A stretch of 43,438 nt of DNA from Terriglobia bacterium (GTDB taxonomy: Bacteria; Acidobacteriota; Terriglobia; Bryobacterales; Bryobacteraceae), in contig JAIQEX010000047.1 in the NCBI GenBank assembly GCA_020073615.1, positions 1 through 43,438 of the forward strand, in the 5' to 3' direction. The notes beneath the pieces were generated by a model, which saw only the letters and a list, made by a program, of their open reading frames with translations, did not search any database and had not been told where the DNA came from. Shown here one piece after another: positions 16,106 through 25,452 of the stretch; positions within the stretch are counted from its first letter, which is position 1, and each line of letters opens with the position of its first letter. The position numbers and the translations under genes are program-made.

Positions 16106-17434
16106 ATGGCATATCTAAGAAACTATCGGGGTCGTCTCGTAGAGATCGCCGCCGTGGCTGGTGCACTGTCTTCGATCCTATGGAGCGGCTGCAGAGCTTC
16201 CGGCCGCAAGATACCGGCAGCCGAAACCCAAGTGACACCCGTAGTGGTAACGGAAGTGATCCTCCGCGACGTGGCCGTCTTCTCCGAGTTCGCGGCGCAA
16301 ACCTACGCGCGGAACATGGTAGAGGTTCGTGGACGGGTCGCGGGATACCTCGATCAATGGCTCTTCCGGCCGGGTTCAGATGTGAGGGCCGGCCAGGTTC
16401 TTTACGTGCTCGACCTGCGGCCTTATGAAGCCGCTTTGCAGCAGGCGGCGGGAAATCTCCACCAGAGCGAAGCAGACCTGGAGTTCGCACAAAAACAGGT
16501 GTCTCTGTTGCTGGCGCAGGCCAACCTGGCGGCGGCGCAGGCGAATCTGTTGAAGGCACAACAGGACGTAGACCGCCTGACGCCGCTGGTTGGGGCCGAT
16601 GCGGCGTCGAAACAGGATCTGGATGCCGCCGTAGCTGCGCGCACTGCGAACAACGCGAACGTCACTGCCCTGAAGGCGAATGTCGATCAGACGGCGCTCT
16701 CCACACGCACCCAGATCGACGCCATGAAGGCGAAAGTCGAGGCGCTACGCGCCGCTTTGCGTACGGCGGAGCTGAATGTGCAATACGGCACCATTCGCTC
16801 CCCCATTGACGGCCGGATCGGTGACACGCTGGTGCCGGTTGGCGGCCTGGTTACGCCCAATTCACCCCAGCCACTCACCACCATTGTTCCGCTCGACCCG
16901 ATCTGGGTGCGATTCAAGGTGACCGAATCGGAATCTCTCTCGTGGGCGAACAGCGGACAGGCGATGCCCGGCGGCAGCTTACCGCTGGCCCTTATCCTGG
17001 CCGACAAATCGCATTATCCCCTGAGCGGCCACATCGAGAACGCGCTCAACCAGGTAGATCCCAAGACCGGAACCCTGGAGTTGCAGGCCCGGTTCCCCAA
17101 CCCGAAGCATGCGATCCTGCCTGGCCAGTTCGGCCGTGTTCGGGTGCAGGTGGGGCAACGCAAGAACGCGATGTTGGTGCCGCAAAAGGCCGTGCAGCAG
17201 TTGCAGAGCATGCGGGGTGTCTACAGCGTGGACGCCGATGACAAGGTGGTGCAGCGGGCCGTGACCACGGGCGACCGCGTGGGCTCGTCCTGGATCATCG
17301 AGCAGGGCCTGAAGCCGGGCGACCGCGTGATCGTCGAGGGGCAATTGAAGGTGCGGCCGGGCATGCGGGTGAAACCGCAGCCATATGGCGCGCCGGATGC
17401 GACGCCCGGCGCCGGGCGTCAGCCGGGGACATAA
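16106..17434 (+). CDS. RND efflux periplasmic adaptor (membrane fusion protein), probable lipoprotein
   Basis: From ATG 16106 this is a 442-residue AcrA/MexE-type adaptor. It opens with a hydrophobic signal and a possible lipobox (LWSGC, C29), then VEVRGRVAGYLDQWLF and FRPGSDVRAGQVLYVLD (lipoyl/barrel-sandwich half), an alanine- and glutamine-rich alpha-helical hairpin (about 110-215), IRSPIDGRIGDTLVPVGGLV (second lipoyl half), and beta-barrel and membrane-proximal domains. It bridges the inner-membrane pump to an outer-membrane channel. I chose the lipoprotein start; a longer frame from 15986 adds 40 residues unlike a signal and would be nearly leaderless relative to the predicted promoter. 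The pump gene follows three bases after the stop. No TolC-type channel is encoded in the window. Confidence 0.88.
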   Translation: MAYLRNYRGRLVEIAAVAGALSSILWSGCRASGRKIPAAETQVTPVVVTEVILRDVAVFSEFAAQTYARNMVEVRGRVAGYLDQWLFRPGSDVRAGQVLYVLDLRPYEAALQQAAGNLHQSEADLEFAQKQVSLLLAQANLAAAQANLLKAQQDVDRLTPLVGADAASKQDLDAAVAARTANNANVTALKANVDQTALSTRTQIDAMKAKVEALRAALRTAELNVQYGTIRSPIDGRIGDTLVPVGGLVTPNSPQPLTTIVPLDPIWVRFKVTESESLSWANSGQAMPGGSLPLALILADKSHYPLSGHIENALNQVDPKTGTLELQARFPNPKHAILPGQFGRVRVQVGQRKNAMLVPQKAVQQLQSMRGVYSVDADDKVVQRAVTTGDRVGSSWIIEQGLKPGDRVIVEGQLKVRPGMRVKPQPYGAPDATPGAGRQPGT

Positions 17435-17437
17435 GCC

Positions 17438-20400
17438 ATGGCGCGATTCTTCATCCGCCATCCCGTGTTCGCGATGGTGATTGCCATCGTCATGGTCATC
17501 CTCGGCGCGGTGGCAATCCCGGGCCTCCCGGTGGCCAGCTATCCGGAGGTAGTGCCTCCAGTCGTGCAGATCACCACCACCTATCTGGGCGGCAATTCGG
17601 AGGATATCGAGAGGACCGTGGCGCAGCCTATCGAGGAGCAACTGATCGGCCTCGACGGGATGCTGTATTTTCTGTCGAGCAGCGGCAACGACGGTTCGCT
17701 GAACATCCAGGTCACGTTCCGCCTCGGCACGAACCCGGATAGCGCAACAGTGCAGACGCAGAATCGCGTCAGCATTGCCCTGCCGCGCCTTCCCCCCGAC
17801 GTACAGCGCCAGGGCGTGGTAGTGAAGAAGGTTTCCACGGCATTTCTGACAAGCATCAGCCTGACTTCGCCGGACGGCCGCTACGATTCGCTATTCCTCA
17901 TCAACTACGCGCAAATCAACCTGCTGAACCAGGTGGCCAGCCTGGATGGCGTGGGCGAATGCCGCCTGGGAGCTAACCAGGTTTACTCGATGCGGGTGTG
18001 GGTGAACCCGGACCGGATGGCCGAGCTGGGAATCACGGCCAGCGACATCAACAACGCCATTGCGGCGCAGAACCGCCAGAACCCCGCTGGATCGCTGGGC
18101 CAGCCGCCCGCACCGGCCGACACCGATTTCCAGTACTCCGTCACCGCGCCGGGCCGCCTGGCGAGCCCTTCCGAGTTTGAGGATATCGTTTTGCGCGGCC
18201 GGCCGGACACCGGGTTGTTGCGCATCCGCGATATCGGCCACGTGCAACTCGGCGCTCTCAACTATGCGGGATTCAGCCGCGTCAACGGTACCCCTTCCGG
18301 CAACCTCATCGTGTATCTTGCGCCCGGCGCCAATGCGGTCGCCACGGCCGACCGTGTGCGCAAGTTTGTGGAGCGAGCGAAGCGGAATTTCCCGGCCGGC
18401 ATGGACTACTTCATCCCCTACGATTCCTCGGTTTTCGTCCGTGCCGCTATCCGAGAAGTGGCGATGACTCTGTTCATCGCCACTGGCCTGGTGATCGTGG
18501 TGGTGTTCCTGTTCCTGCAAAACTGGCGCGCCACGCTGATCCCGCTGCTGACGGTCCCGGTGGCGATTGTGGGCACATTCGCGCTGTTCCCGCTGCTCGG
18601 TTTCTCCATCAACATGACCAGCATGTTCGGGCTGGTGCTGGCGATCGGGATCGTGGTGGATGACGCCATCGTGGTGGTGGAGGCAGCGCAGCGTCACATC
18701 GATGAGGGCGCGGCGCCGCGGCAGGCTGCCATCCTGGCCATGGACGAAGTGTCCGCGCCGGTGGTGGCTATCGCGTGCATTCTGGCCGCCGCGTTTGTCC
18801 CGGTGGCATTTCTGGGCGGCATCAGCGGCCAGATCTACAAACAGTTTGCGCTGACTATTGCCGCATCGGTGCTGATCTCGGCCTTCAACGCACTCTCGCT
18901 GAGCCCCGCGCTGAGCGCGATTCTGCTTCGTCCGAAGATGAAGACGCGCGGCCTCCTGGCCCGCTTCTTCGGTGCCTTCGACCGCGTCTTCGAAAGGGCC
19001 CGGAGCCGCTACCTGGCCGGCGTGGCGGGCCTGATCCGCATGCCCGTCTTCGCGCTGCTGGGACTGCTCTGCTTCTGGGCGGCGGCCGGCACGCTCTTCC
19101 GCCACCTTCCTACCGGCTTCCTTCCCGAAGAGGACCAGGGCACTATTTTCATCTCGATTCGTCTTCCCGATGCAGCCTCCATGCCGCGGGCGGAGGCAGC
19201 CAGCCGTAGAGTGGAGGATATCGTCCGCAAGATTCCCGGAGTGGCCGGTACGTTCGTCCTCGGCGGGCTGGATATCACTACCCGCACCAGCAGTTCGAAC
19301 GTCGCCACGGTGATTACACGCCTGGCTCCGTGGGACGACCGCAATACGCCGGATCAAACGCTCCACGCCATCCTGGCCCGGATGCAGGCGGAGTTCCTGC
19401 GCGTGCCCGAGGCTGTGGTCTACGGTTTCGGCCTTCCGCCCATTCTCGGGCTGAGCGCTACCGGAGGTTTTCAGTTCATCCTGGAGGACCGTGCCGGTGC
19501 TGACGCGGAGAACCTGGCGCAAACGGCCGATCTGGTGGTGCAGGCCGCCCGGCGCCGACCCGAGCTTACTGCGGTGGTCAATACCTTCCGTTCCAACGTT
19601 CCCGGTTACAAGGTGGATGTCGATCTGGACAAGGTACAGGCCCTGGGGATTCCGGTTACCGATGCATACAACACGTTACAGACCTTTCTCGGGGGGCTCT
19701 ACGTAAACGACTTCAACGTGTTCGGCCGGACCTGGCAGGTCCTCGTGCAGGCCGAGCCGGAGTTTCGTAGCGGGCCGCAAGACGTCAACCGGTTTTACGT
19801 GCGCACCGGCGACGGCAACATGGTGCCGATGGGGACCCTCTCCACCGTAGGCGCCACCGCGGGGCCGGACGTGATCTACCGCTACAATCGCTTCCGCGCC
19901 GTTCAGTTGCTGGGCGGCCCTGCGCCCGGATACAGCAGCGGCCAAGCGGTCGGGGCCATGGAGGATCTGGCTGCTGCCGTTCTGCCGTCGGGATACGGCT
20001 TCGAGTGGACCGGCACAACTTACCAGGAGAAAGAGGCCCAGGGTCACGAGGGCGTGATCTTCGGTTTTGCAGCGGTGCTGGTCTTCCTGTTTCTGGCCGC
20101 GCTCTATGAGAGCTGGTCGATTCCGTTCGCCGTTCTGCTGGCGGTGCCGCTGGGATTATTTGGAGCGCTGTTCGCGGTCTGGGTTCGCGCTTATCCGTAT
20201 GACATTTATACGCAGATCGGCATCGTAACGCTGATCGGCCTGGCGGCCAAGAACGCCATCCTTATCGTGGAATTCGCCCGCATGCGCCATGAGCGCGGGC
20301 AGTCCATACGGGACGCCGCGCTGGAAGCTTCCCGCCTCCGTTTGCGGCCGATCCTGATGACCTCCTTCGCGTTCATTCTGGGGGTGACTCCGCTCTTGGT

Positions 20401-20584
20401 CGCCACCGGCGCCGCCGCCGCATCGCGCCGCTCGCTGGGGACGGCGGTGTTTGGAGGTATGAATGCGGCCACGCTGCTCGCCATTTTCATCGTGCCGGTG
20501 CTGTTTTTCGTTATACAGCGCATGGCAGCGCGCAAACCGAAGCCGGCGGCGGGCATCGAGCCGTTGACGGAGCCGTTCGAATGA
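17438..20584 (+). CDS. RND efflux inner-membrane pump (AcrB/MexF type, HAE1)
   Basis: The 1048-residue length and sequence fit the hydrophobe/amphiphile efflux family. It opens MARFFIRHPVFAMVIAI, has LPVASYPEVVPPVVQITTTY, the transmembrane block with the proton-relay pair D408-D409 (GIVVDDAIVVVEA), and the partner lysine K938 in GLAAKNAILIVEFA. Two large periplasmic loops (roughly 40-340 and 560-870) form the drug-binding porter and docking domains. It works with the adaptor just upstream, using the proton gradient to expel drugs, solvents or other amphiphiles; the substrate cannot be read from sequence. It ends 26 bases from a convergent DUF362 gene with no clear terminator between. Confidence 0.95.
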   Translation: MARFFIRHPVFAMVIAIVMVILGAVAIPGLPVASYPEVVPPVVQITTTYLGGNSEDIERTVAQPIEEQLIGLDGMLYFLSSSGNDGSLNIQVTFRLGTNPDSATVQTQNRVSIALPRLPPDVQRQGVVVKKVSTAFLTSISLTSPDGRYDSLFLINYAQINLLNQVASLDGVGECRLGANQVYSMRVWVNPDRMAELGITASDINNAIAAQNRQNPAGSLGQPPAPADTDFQYSVTAPGRLASPSEFEDIVLRGRPDTGLLRIRDIGHVQLGALNYAGFSRVNGTPSGNLIVYLAPGANAVATADRVRKFVERAKRNFPAGMDYFIPYDSSVFVRAAIREVAMTLFIATGLVIVVVFLFLQNWRATLIPLLTVPVAIVGTFALFPLLGFSINMTSMFGLVLAIGIVVDDAIVVVEAAQRHIDEGAAPRQAAILAMDEVSAPVVAIACILAAAFVPVAFLGGISGQIYKQFALTIAASVLISAFNALSLSPALSAILLRPKMKTRGLLARFFGAFDRVFERARSRYLAGVAGLIRMPVFALLGLLCFWAAAGTLFRHLPTGFLPEEDQGTIFISIRLPDAASMPRAEAASRRVEDIVRKIPGVAGTFVLGGLDITTRTSSSNVATVITRLAPWDDRNTPDQTLHAILARMQAEFLRVPEAVVYGFGLPPILGLSATGGFQFILEDRAGADAENLAQTADLVVQAARRRPELTAVVNTFRSNVPGYKVDVDLDKVQALGIPVTDAYNTLQTFLGGLYVNDFNVFGRTWQVLVQAEPEFRSGPQDVNRFYVRTGDGNMVPMGTLSTVGATAGPDVIYRYNRFRAVQLLGGPAPGYSSGQAVGAMEDLAAAVLPSGYGFEWTGTTYQEKEAQGHEGVIFGFAAVLVFLFLAALYESWSIPFAVLLAVPLGLFGALFAVWVRAYPYDIYTQIGIVTLIGLAAKNAILIVEFARMRHERGQSIRDAALEASRLRLRPILMTSFAFILGVTPLLVATGAAAASRRSLGTAVFGGMNAATLLAIFIVPVLFFVIQRMAARKPKPAAGIEPLTEPFE

Positions 20585-20610
20585 AGCGCCGCGGCGAGCC
20601 CCGCGATTTC

Positions 20611-21594
20611 TCACAGCGTCACAAAGCGAGTTCGGACGGTCTCAAAATCCAGCGTTCCCAAATGCCGCTCGCTGGCCAACTTCAAATACCGGAGCGTATG
20701 CCAGTCCAGATCCCAGTAGGCCTTGGCCGCGTAGGCGTCCAGCGCCACTGGATCTGTTCCCGCGATCAGGGTCTTCTTCAACGCCACATCCGCCGGATTC
20801 CCGCCGCCCGGTCCGTTCCTCACGAGCACGCGGAACGCATCGATCAGCGTCAACGTGGGACGCATGAAATCGGCAAGGTCTGTCAGGCTTTCGTGAATGC
20901 GTTGGTGCAGCCGCTGGCGCTCGCCGCCCAGGATGCCATACCAGTTCTTCATTCCCAGCGTGGCGCCGGTCAGGCTGTGGTGCTTGGCAATCGGAATGTT
21001 GATCATCTTGTCGGCGCTCAGAAAGGGCTCCAGCACCGGCCAGGCGTTCAGCACCTGCCCGCGCAGATCGACTTCCCGGAACAGGCGTTCCTCGGGGAGG
21101 ACCACGTCCGCCCCCGCCGCCCGCGCTGCGGCGGCAATGCCGCTGCGCGCGAAGCAGCGCCGCGGTTCGTTGATGGTCACATCCGTGACAATCGCCCGCC
21201 GGGCCCCGGCTTCCAGGCAGAGCCGGCAGACTTCGGCGACTACTAATGGATTGGTGTTGGCGGCTTGTTCCGCCGTGCGGTCCCAGGCGACGTTGGGCTT
21301 GATGACCACCACGTCGCCCCGCGAGACGAAGCGGCGGATGCCTCCCAGTTCCTGAATGGCGCGCGCCGCCATGCGTGCCGGATCGGCGCCCTGAACCACC
21401 GCCATTTCGGGAAGCGCGGCGTCCGCCGGCACCTGAAAGTTCGAGCGAACCGTGGCTGCCGCCGGTTCCGTGGGGCGCTGGCTGCGCTCGCTCAGCCACG
21501 CGCCCAGCCCGGTGGCGGCGGCGCCCAGCCCGGCCACCCGAAGCAGCCGGATCATCGCCTCGCGCCGTCCTGCCGGATTCTCCTTGAGATCCAT
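20611..21594 (-). CDS. DUF362 domain protein with probable Tat signal
   Basis: The 327-residue protein has the DUF362 core: VVVIKPNVAWDR (near 97), VTDVTINEPRRC, INIPIAKHHSLTGATLGMKN, and the closing pattern DPVALDAYAAKAYWDL. DUF362 proteins are of unknown function and are often found next to ferredoxins and FeS assembly or electron-transfer genes. The N-terminus GRREAMIRLLRVAG followed by an alanine/glycine-rich stretch resembles a twin-arginine signal, implying export. ATG 21594 has a weak AAAGG; an internal ATG at 21555 is an alternative. It is divergent from the membrane protein at 21606, only 11 bases away. A second DUF362 gene lies at 26554-27531. Confidence 0.8.
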   Translation of the reverse strand: MDLKENPAGRREAMIRLLRVAGLGAAATGLGAWLSERSQRPTEPAAATVRSNFQVPADAALPEMAVVQGADPARMAARAIQELGGIRRFVSRGDVVVIKPNVAWDRTAEQAANTNPLVVAEVCRLCLEAGARRAIVTDVTINEPRRCFARSGIAAAARAAGADVVLPEERLFREVDLRGQVLNAWPVLEPFLSADKMINIPIAKHHSLTGATLGMKNWYGILGGERQRLHQRIHESLTDLADFMRPTLTLIDAFRVLVRNGPGGGNPADVALKKTLIAGTDPVALDAYAAKAYWDLDWHTLRYLKLASERHLGTLDFETVRTRFVTL

Positions 21595-21605
21595 GCTGTG
21601 CGCCT

Positions 21606-23939
21606 TTGACTCAGCACCAGTTTACGTCTAATCCTGGTGGTGTGGGGAGCGGATTCGGAGTTCGCGCGGTTCTTATCCTGATCGGCTTCACGGCCGCCAT
21701 CGCTCAGATTGTGCTCCTGCGCGAACTGATGGTGGTGTTCTATGGCAACGAGATCTCCATTGGGCTGATGCTGGCAAGCTGGCTCTTCTGGACGGCCGCC
21801 GGCAGCAGCCTGGCTGGCCGTTTGGCGGTGCGCACGCGACACCCGCGCCGCCTGGTGGCCCTCATCCAGGTGGTGCTGGCCGTTGTGCTGCCGTCCACGG
21901 TCCTGGCCGTGCGCGCGGCGAAGGGCCTCCTGCAGACGGTGCCGGGCGAACTTCTGGGACCGGGCCCCATGCTGCTCACCTCGCTGGCCACGCTGGGCCC
22001 GCTCTGCGCGCTCTCCGGAGCGCTCTTCGCGGCGGGCAGCGGGCTTTACGCAACAGCGGCTGCCGCATCCGCCGCCGAGGCGACAGGTTCGGTGTATCTG
22101 TGGGAGGCAGTGGGGTCGTCGGGAGGTGGTCTCGCGGCTGGATTGGCCCTGGTCCGTTATTTGGGATCGCTCGAGATCGCCTGGTTGCTGGCCGTGCTGA
22201 ATCTCGTCGCTGCATCCGGTCTCGCCATCACGGTCCGGCCTCTGCGGCGCGCAGCGCTCGGGGCACTGGCGGGCATCGCCGCCCTGCTGGCATTCTTCGG
22301 CGCGCCGCAGAGCTGGGAGGCAATCTCGCAGCAGCGCTTCTGGCGCGGCCAACACCTTATCGCGACTCGCAACTCCGTATATGGAAGCCTCGCCGTAGTG
22401 GGAACGGAAGGAAGCCGGAGCGTTTACGAAAACGGCGTGGTTCTGTTCAATGTGCCCGACCCGGCCGCCGCCGAGGAGGCCGTTCACTACGCTCTGCTGG
22501 AGCACCCCTCACCCCGTAGTCTCCTGCTCATTGGCGGGGGGATCAACGGCAGCATCGCCCAGGCCCTCCGCCACCCCGCGCTGGAAACCGTGGACTACGT
22601 GGAACTCGACCCCGCCGTTCTGGACCTGGCTCGCGAGTGCCTTCCGCGCGAGTGGCTGGCCCTGCGGGCAGACCCGCGCGTGCGGGTGCATGTTACCGAT
22701 GGGCGCCTGTTCCTCAAAACAACGGAGTCCGCCTTCGATGTGGTAATCGTCAATCTGCCGGATCCGCAAAACGCGCAATTGAACCGGTTCTATACGCTGG
22801 AGTTTTTCCGCGAAGTGTCGCGAAAGCTCACTCCCGCGGGCGTCTTTTCGTTCCAGTTGAGGTCGTCGGAGAACTACATCAGCCCGGAACTCGCGCAATT
22901 CCTGCGCTCCATCCACAAGAGCTTGCGGGCGGTTTTCCCGGAAGTCACAGCCATCCCAGGGGAGACGGTCCATTTCTTCGCGGCTCGGCGCGCGGGCACC
23001 CTGGCCACCGGCCCGGAAGAGCTTCTGTCGCGTCTTCATGCCCGCCATCTCGAAACCAGCTATGTGAGCGCATACTTCATTCCGTTTCGCATGGCGCCGG
23101 ACCGCCTGCTCGACCTGACCACCCAGATCCAGCCGCTGCCGGAGACGCCTGTCAACCGCGATTTTGCTCCGGTGGCGTACTACTTCGACGTCGCGCTGTG
23201 GAGCAGCCAATTCCATCAAGGCTATCGCCGGCTATTTCGGGTCCTAGCCGAGATCCATTTCGGAGCCCTGTTGGCCGGCCTCGGCATGCTGCTGGCAGCG
23301 CTGGTGGTTTGGGCGCGGTTTCTGAGGCAAAAACGGCATCGCCGGCAACTCGCGGCCGCCCTCTCGACGGCGGGTACGGGGTTCACCATGATCGGGCTCG
23401 AGATGCTCCTGCTGTTAGCGTTCCAGGCCGCGTACGGCTACGTATACCAGCAGCTCGCCTTCCTCATTGCGGCGTTCATGGCCGGCATGGCGTTGGGGAG
23501 TTGGCTCGCGATGCGGCGGACGGCGCCTTCCGGGATGCGCGTCCTGGCGGCCACGCAGGTATTGGCCGCGGCTGCGCCGCTGGTTCTGGTGGTTCTGTTC
23601 GAGACCGTCGCGCGGGCGAACAGTGCACCAGCCCTGGTGGCGAGCCGGTGGGCGTTTCCCGCAACGGCGTTGCTTTCCGGCATGCTGGGCGGATTCGAAT
23701 TCCCTGTTGCCAGCCGCATCTTCTTCAGCGCCACAACGCCGCGCAACCTCGCGCCGCGCCGTCCGGGAACGCTCTACGCGCTGGACCTGGCGGGCTCGTG
23801 CCTGGGCGCGATTCTGTTCAGTGCCTGGTTCGTTCCCGTGTTCGGCTTTTTTAGAACGGCCATGCTGTCGGCCGCGGTGAGTCTGGCGCCGGCGGCGATG
23901 GCCATACTTGAAAGCTTCGAAGGAGATCCGGCGGAATAA
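21606..23939 (+). CDS. Polytopic membrane protein with spermidine-synthase-like domain
   Basis: About 777 residues. An N-terminal membrane block of six or seven helices (residues 15-235) is followed by a soluble Rossmann methyltransferase-like domain of the spermidine synthase family (LLIGGGINGSIAQALRH, VDYVELDPAVLDLARE, VTDGRLFL, about 295-440), then a second membrane block (about 555-770). The catalytic motif that reads DSxDP in true aminopropyltransferases is NLPDP here (residues 385-389), so polyamine synthesis is doubtful. Such fused proteins are widespread and uncharacterised. The TTG at 21606 is the longest start; GTG 21642, just before the first helix, is a strong alternative. Its 3' end overlaps the convergent Memo-AMMECR1 gene by 89 bases. 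Confidence 0.82.
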   Translation: MTQHQFTSNPGGVGSGFGVRAVLILIGFTAAIAQIVLLRELMVVFYGNEISIGLMLASWLFWTAAGSSLAGRLAVRTRHPRRLVALIQVVLAVVLPSTVLAVRAAKGLLQTVPGELLGPGPMLLTSLATLGPLCALSGALFAAGSGLYATAAAASAAEATGSVYLWEAVGSSGGGLAAGLALVRYLGSLEIAWLLAVLNLVAASGLAITVRPLRRAALGALAGIAALLAFFGAPQSWEAISQQRFWRGQHLIATRNSVYGSLAVVGTEGSRSVYENGVVLFNVPDPAAAEEAVHYALLEHPSPRSLLLIGGGINGSIAQALRHPALETVDYVELDPAVLDLARECLPREWLALRADPRVRVHVTDGRLFLKTTESAFDVVIVNLPDPQNAQLNRFYTLEFFREVSRKLTPAGVFSFQLRSSENYISPELAQFLRSIHKSLRAVFPEVTAIPGETVHFFAARRAGTLATGPEELLSRLHARHLETSYVSAYFIPFRMAPDRLLDLTTQIQPLPETPVNRDFAPVAYYFDVALWSSQFHQGYRRLFRVLAEIHFGALLAGLGMLLAALVVWARFLRQKRHRRQLAAALSTAGTGFTMIGLEMLLLLAFQAAYGYVYQQLAFLIAAFMAGMALGSWLAMRRTAPSGMRVLAATQVLAAAAPLVLVVLFETVARANSAPALVASRWAFPATALLSGMLGGFEFPVASRIFFSATTPRNLAPRRPGTLYALDLAGSCLGAILFSAWFVPVFGFFRTAMLSAAVSLAPAAMAILESFEGDPAE

Positions 23940-25452
23940 GTGACACCGCCAGCCCGTGCCCGCCAAACACCAGCGCAGTGAACCGGAACAAGTCGGCATC
24001 GGCATCCTGCCATGCCCGTGGCGGGAGACCGGCTTTGTAGCAGGTCTGCTCCACGAACGTGCTCCTGTCCCAATGCAGGTCGCTTGCGACTTGCGGCAGC
24101 AGCAGTCCCTCGTGGTCGCTTTTGTGGATCAGCAGGCCGTGCTGTCCCACACGGATCTCCTGGATGTCCCGCACGCGGCGCAACGGGGACAAGACGGAGA
24201 TCTCGTACTGTAGATCTCCCAGTTCGCTCGCCGTGACAGGGCGGAAGCGGGTGTCTCTGAGCGCTGCCATCCTCGCAACGTCGCGCACGGCGAGGTAGAG
24301 GGGCTTCAGCGGCGACACGAATCCGATGCAGCCGCGAAGCTGGCCGTGTTTGGTGAGCGTCACGAACGCCCCGCGCTCCTGCGCGAGCGCGTCCAGCCCG
24401 CTGGTGGAGCACTCGTAGGACTTGCCCTCCCGCACCGCGGTTTCGACTGACTTTCGGGCGATCTTGAGCAGCGCATCCTTCTCCGGCGTGGTGAGGGTAA
24501 AAGCCGCCTCCTCGCTCCTGGCGCCGCCCGCGGTCTTCACTAGCGCAACGGCGCCGTAGCCGACCACGCGGCTGCGGTCGCCCGTGACATCGCCGCTGTT
24601 GGCGTAACGCAGCACCTTGGCGTCGGTGGCGCCCAACCGCTCGGCGGCGATCATGGCGGCCACGATCGGCCCCCCGCCGCACGCCTCCCAAACCCGCAGC
24701 TCGAGATTCCGCGACAAGTCGAAGTAGTCGTACTCTGCAATCGCCTTCAAGGTCTTGCGGTCGAGCTTCGCCGCGTCATCGTAAGGGTGGAAGTGAGAGA
24801 GATCGGAACTGGCCACGATCAGCGTGCTGCTCCCCTGGATGAGCTTCGCCAGCGCCACTCCCAGGGCCCGGCAGGTATCGTAGCTCTGATCTCCCACGAT
24901 GACCGGCACCAGTTGAAACGGCCCCAGCACGCGTTGCAGGAAGGGTAGCTGGACCTCCAGGGCATGTTCGGGCCGGTCCGCGGACGGTGTGTGCCCCGCG
25001 GCCGAGAGTTTGATAAGCGGGCTCGTCCGGGCGAGTTTTGCCGCGAAAGCCCGGTCCACCGGGATCCGGCCGAGCGGGGTCGCATAGGCCGCGCCGTCAT
25101 ACACCGATGAGAAACCGAAGGCGTCGTAATGCGATGGCGCAATCACTACCACGCGGTCGAATTTCCGGCCCTTCAACAAAGCGTAGGAGTACGCGGCCAC
25201 CGGGCCCGAATAGACATACCCCGCGTGCGGAGCCACCACAGCCACCACGTTTTCCTGCGGTGGGGACGCGGCTTTCGAGAGGAAATCGTCGAGCATCATG
25301 CCGAGTTCCTTCGGGCCGGCTGGGTAAAATGATCCGGCAACCGCGGGTTGCCTGACCTTGGGCGCCGGTTCGCCGCCGCTCAATGGGCCTTCCAACAGAA
25401 GGACACCGGCAAGCACGAACAACGCCAGCGTGCCGCATAGGAGAGTCTTCAT
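23851..25452 (-). CDS. AmmeMemoRadiSam system proteins B and A fused (Memo-AMMECR1), secreted
   Basis: This 533-residue protein starts with a signal peptide (about residues 1-28, LLCGTLALFVLAGVLLL). A Memo domain follows (QPAVAGSFYP, VAPHAGYVYSGPVAAYSY, APSHYDAFG, EHALEVQLPFLQ, ASSDLSHFHPY; about 35-310), then an AMMECR1 domain (ERGAFVTLTKHGQLRGCIGF, YEISVLSPLRRV; about 320-500). Memo is related to metal-dependent dioxygenases and AMMECR1 is of unknown function. With a radical SAM enzyme they form the AmmeMemoRadiSam set. The start overlaps the radical SAM stop by ATGA. Having both domains in one exported chain is notable, since the separate proteins are usually thought of as cytoplasmic. The 3' end overlaps the opposite gene. 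Confidence 0.9.
   Translation of the reverse strand: MKTLLCGTLALFVLAGVLLLEGPLSGGEPAPKVRQPAVAGSFYPAGPKELGMMLDDFLSKAASPPQENVVAVVAPHAGYVYSGPVAAYSYALLKGRKFDRVVVIAPSHYDAFGFSSVYDGAAYATPLGRIPVDRAFAAKLARTSPLIKLSAAGHTPSADRPEHALEVQLPFLQRVLGPFQLVPVIVGDQSYDTCRALGVALAKLIQGSSTLIVASSDLSHFHPYDDAAKLDRKTLKAIAEYDYFDLSRNLELRVWEACGGGPIVAAMIAAERLGATDAKVLRYANSGDVTGDRSRVVGYGAVALVKTAGGARSEEAAFTLTTPEKDALLKIARKSVETAVREGKSYECSTSGLDALAQERGAFVTLTKHGQLRGCIGFVSPLKPLYLAVRDVARMAALRDTRFRPVTASELGDLQYEISVLSPLRRVRDIQEIRVGQHGLLIHKSDHEGLLLPQVASDLHWDRSTFVEQTCYKAGLPPRAWQDADADLFRFTALVFGGHGLAVSLIPPDLLRSFQVWPSPPAPDSPRPTAWPF

Noticed and set aside
17891-19522. A 543-codon minus-strand frame over the RND pump gene
   Set aside because: Composition is the usual charged antisense pattern, and the sense strand has catalytic residues and the full family length.
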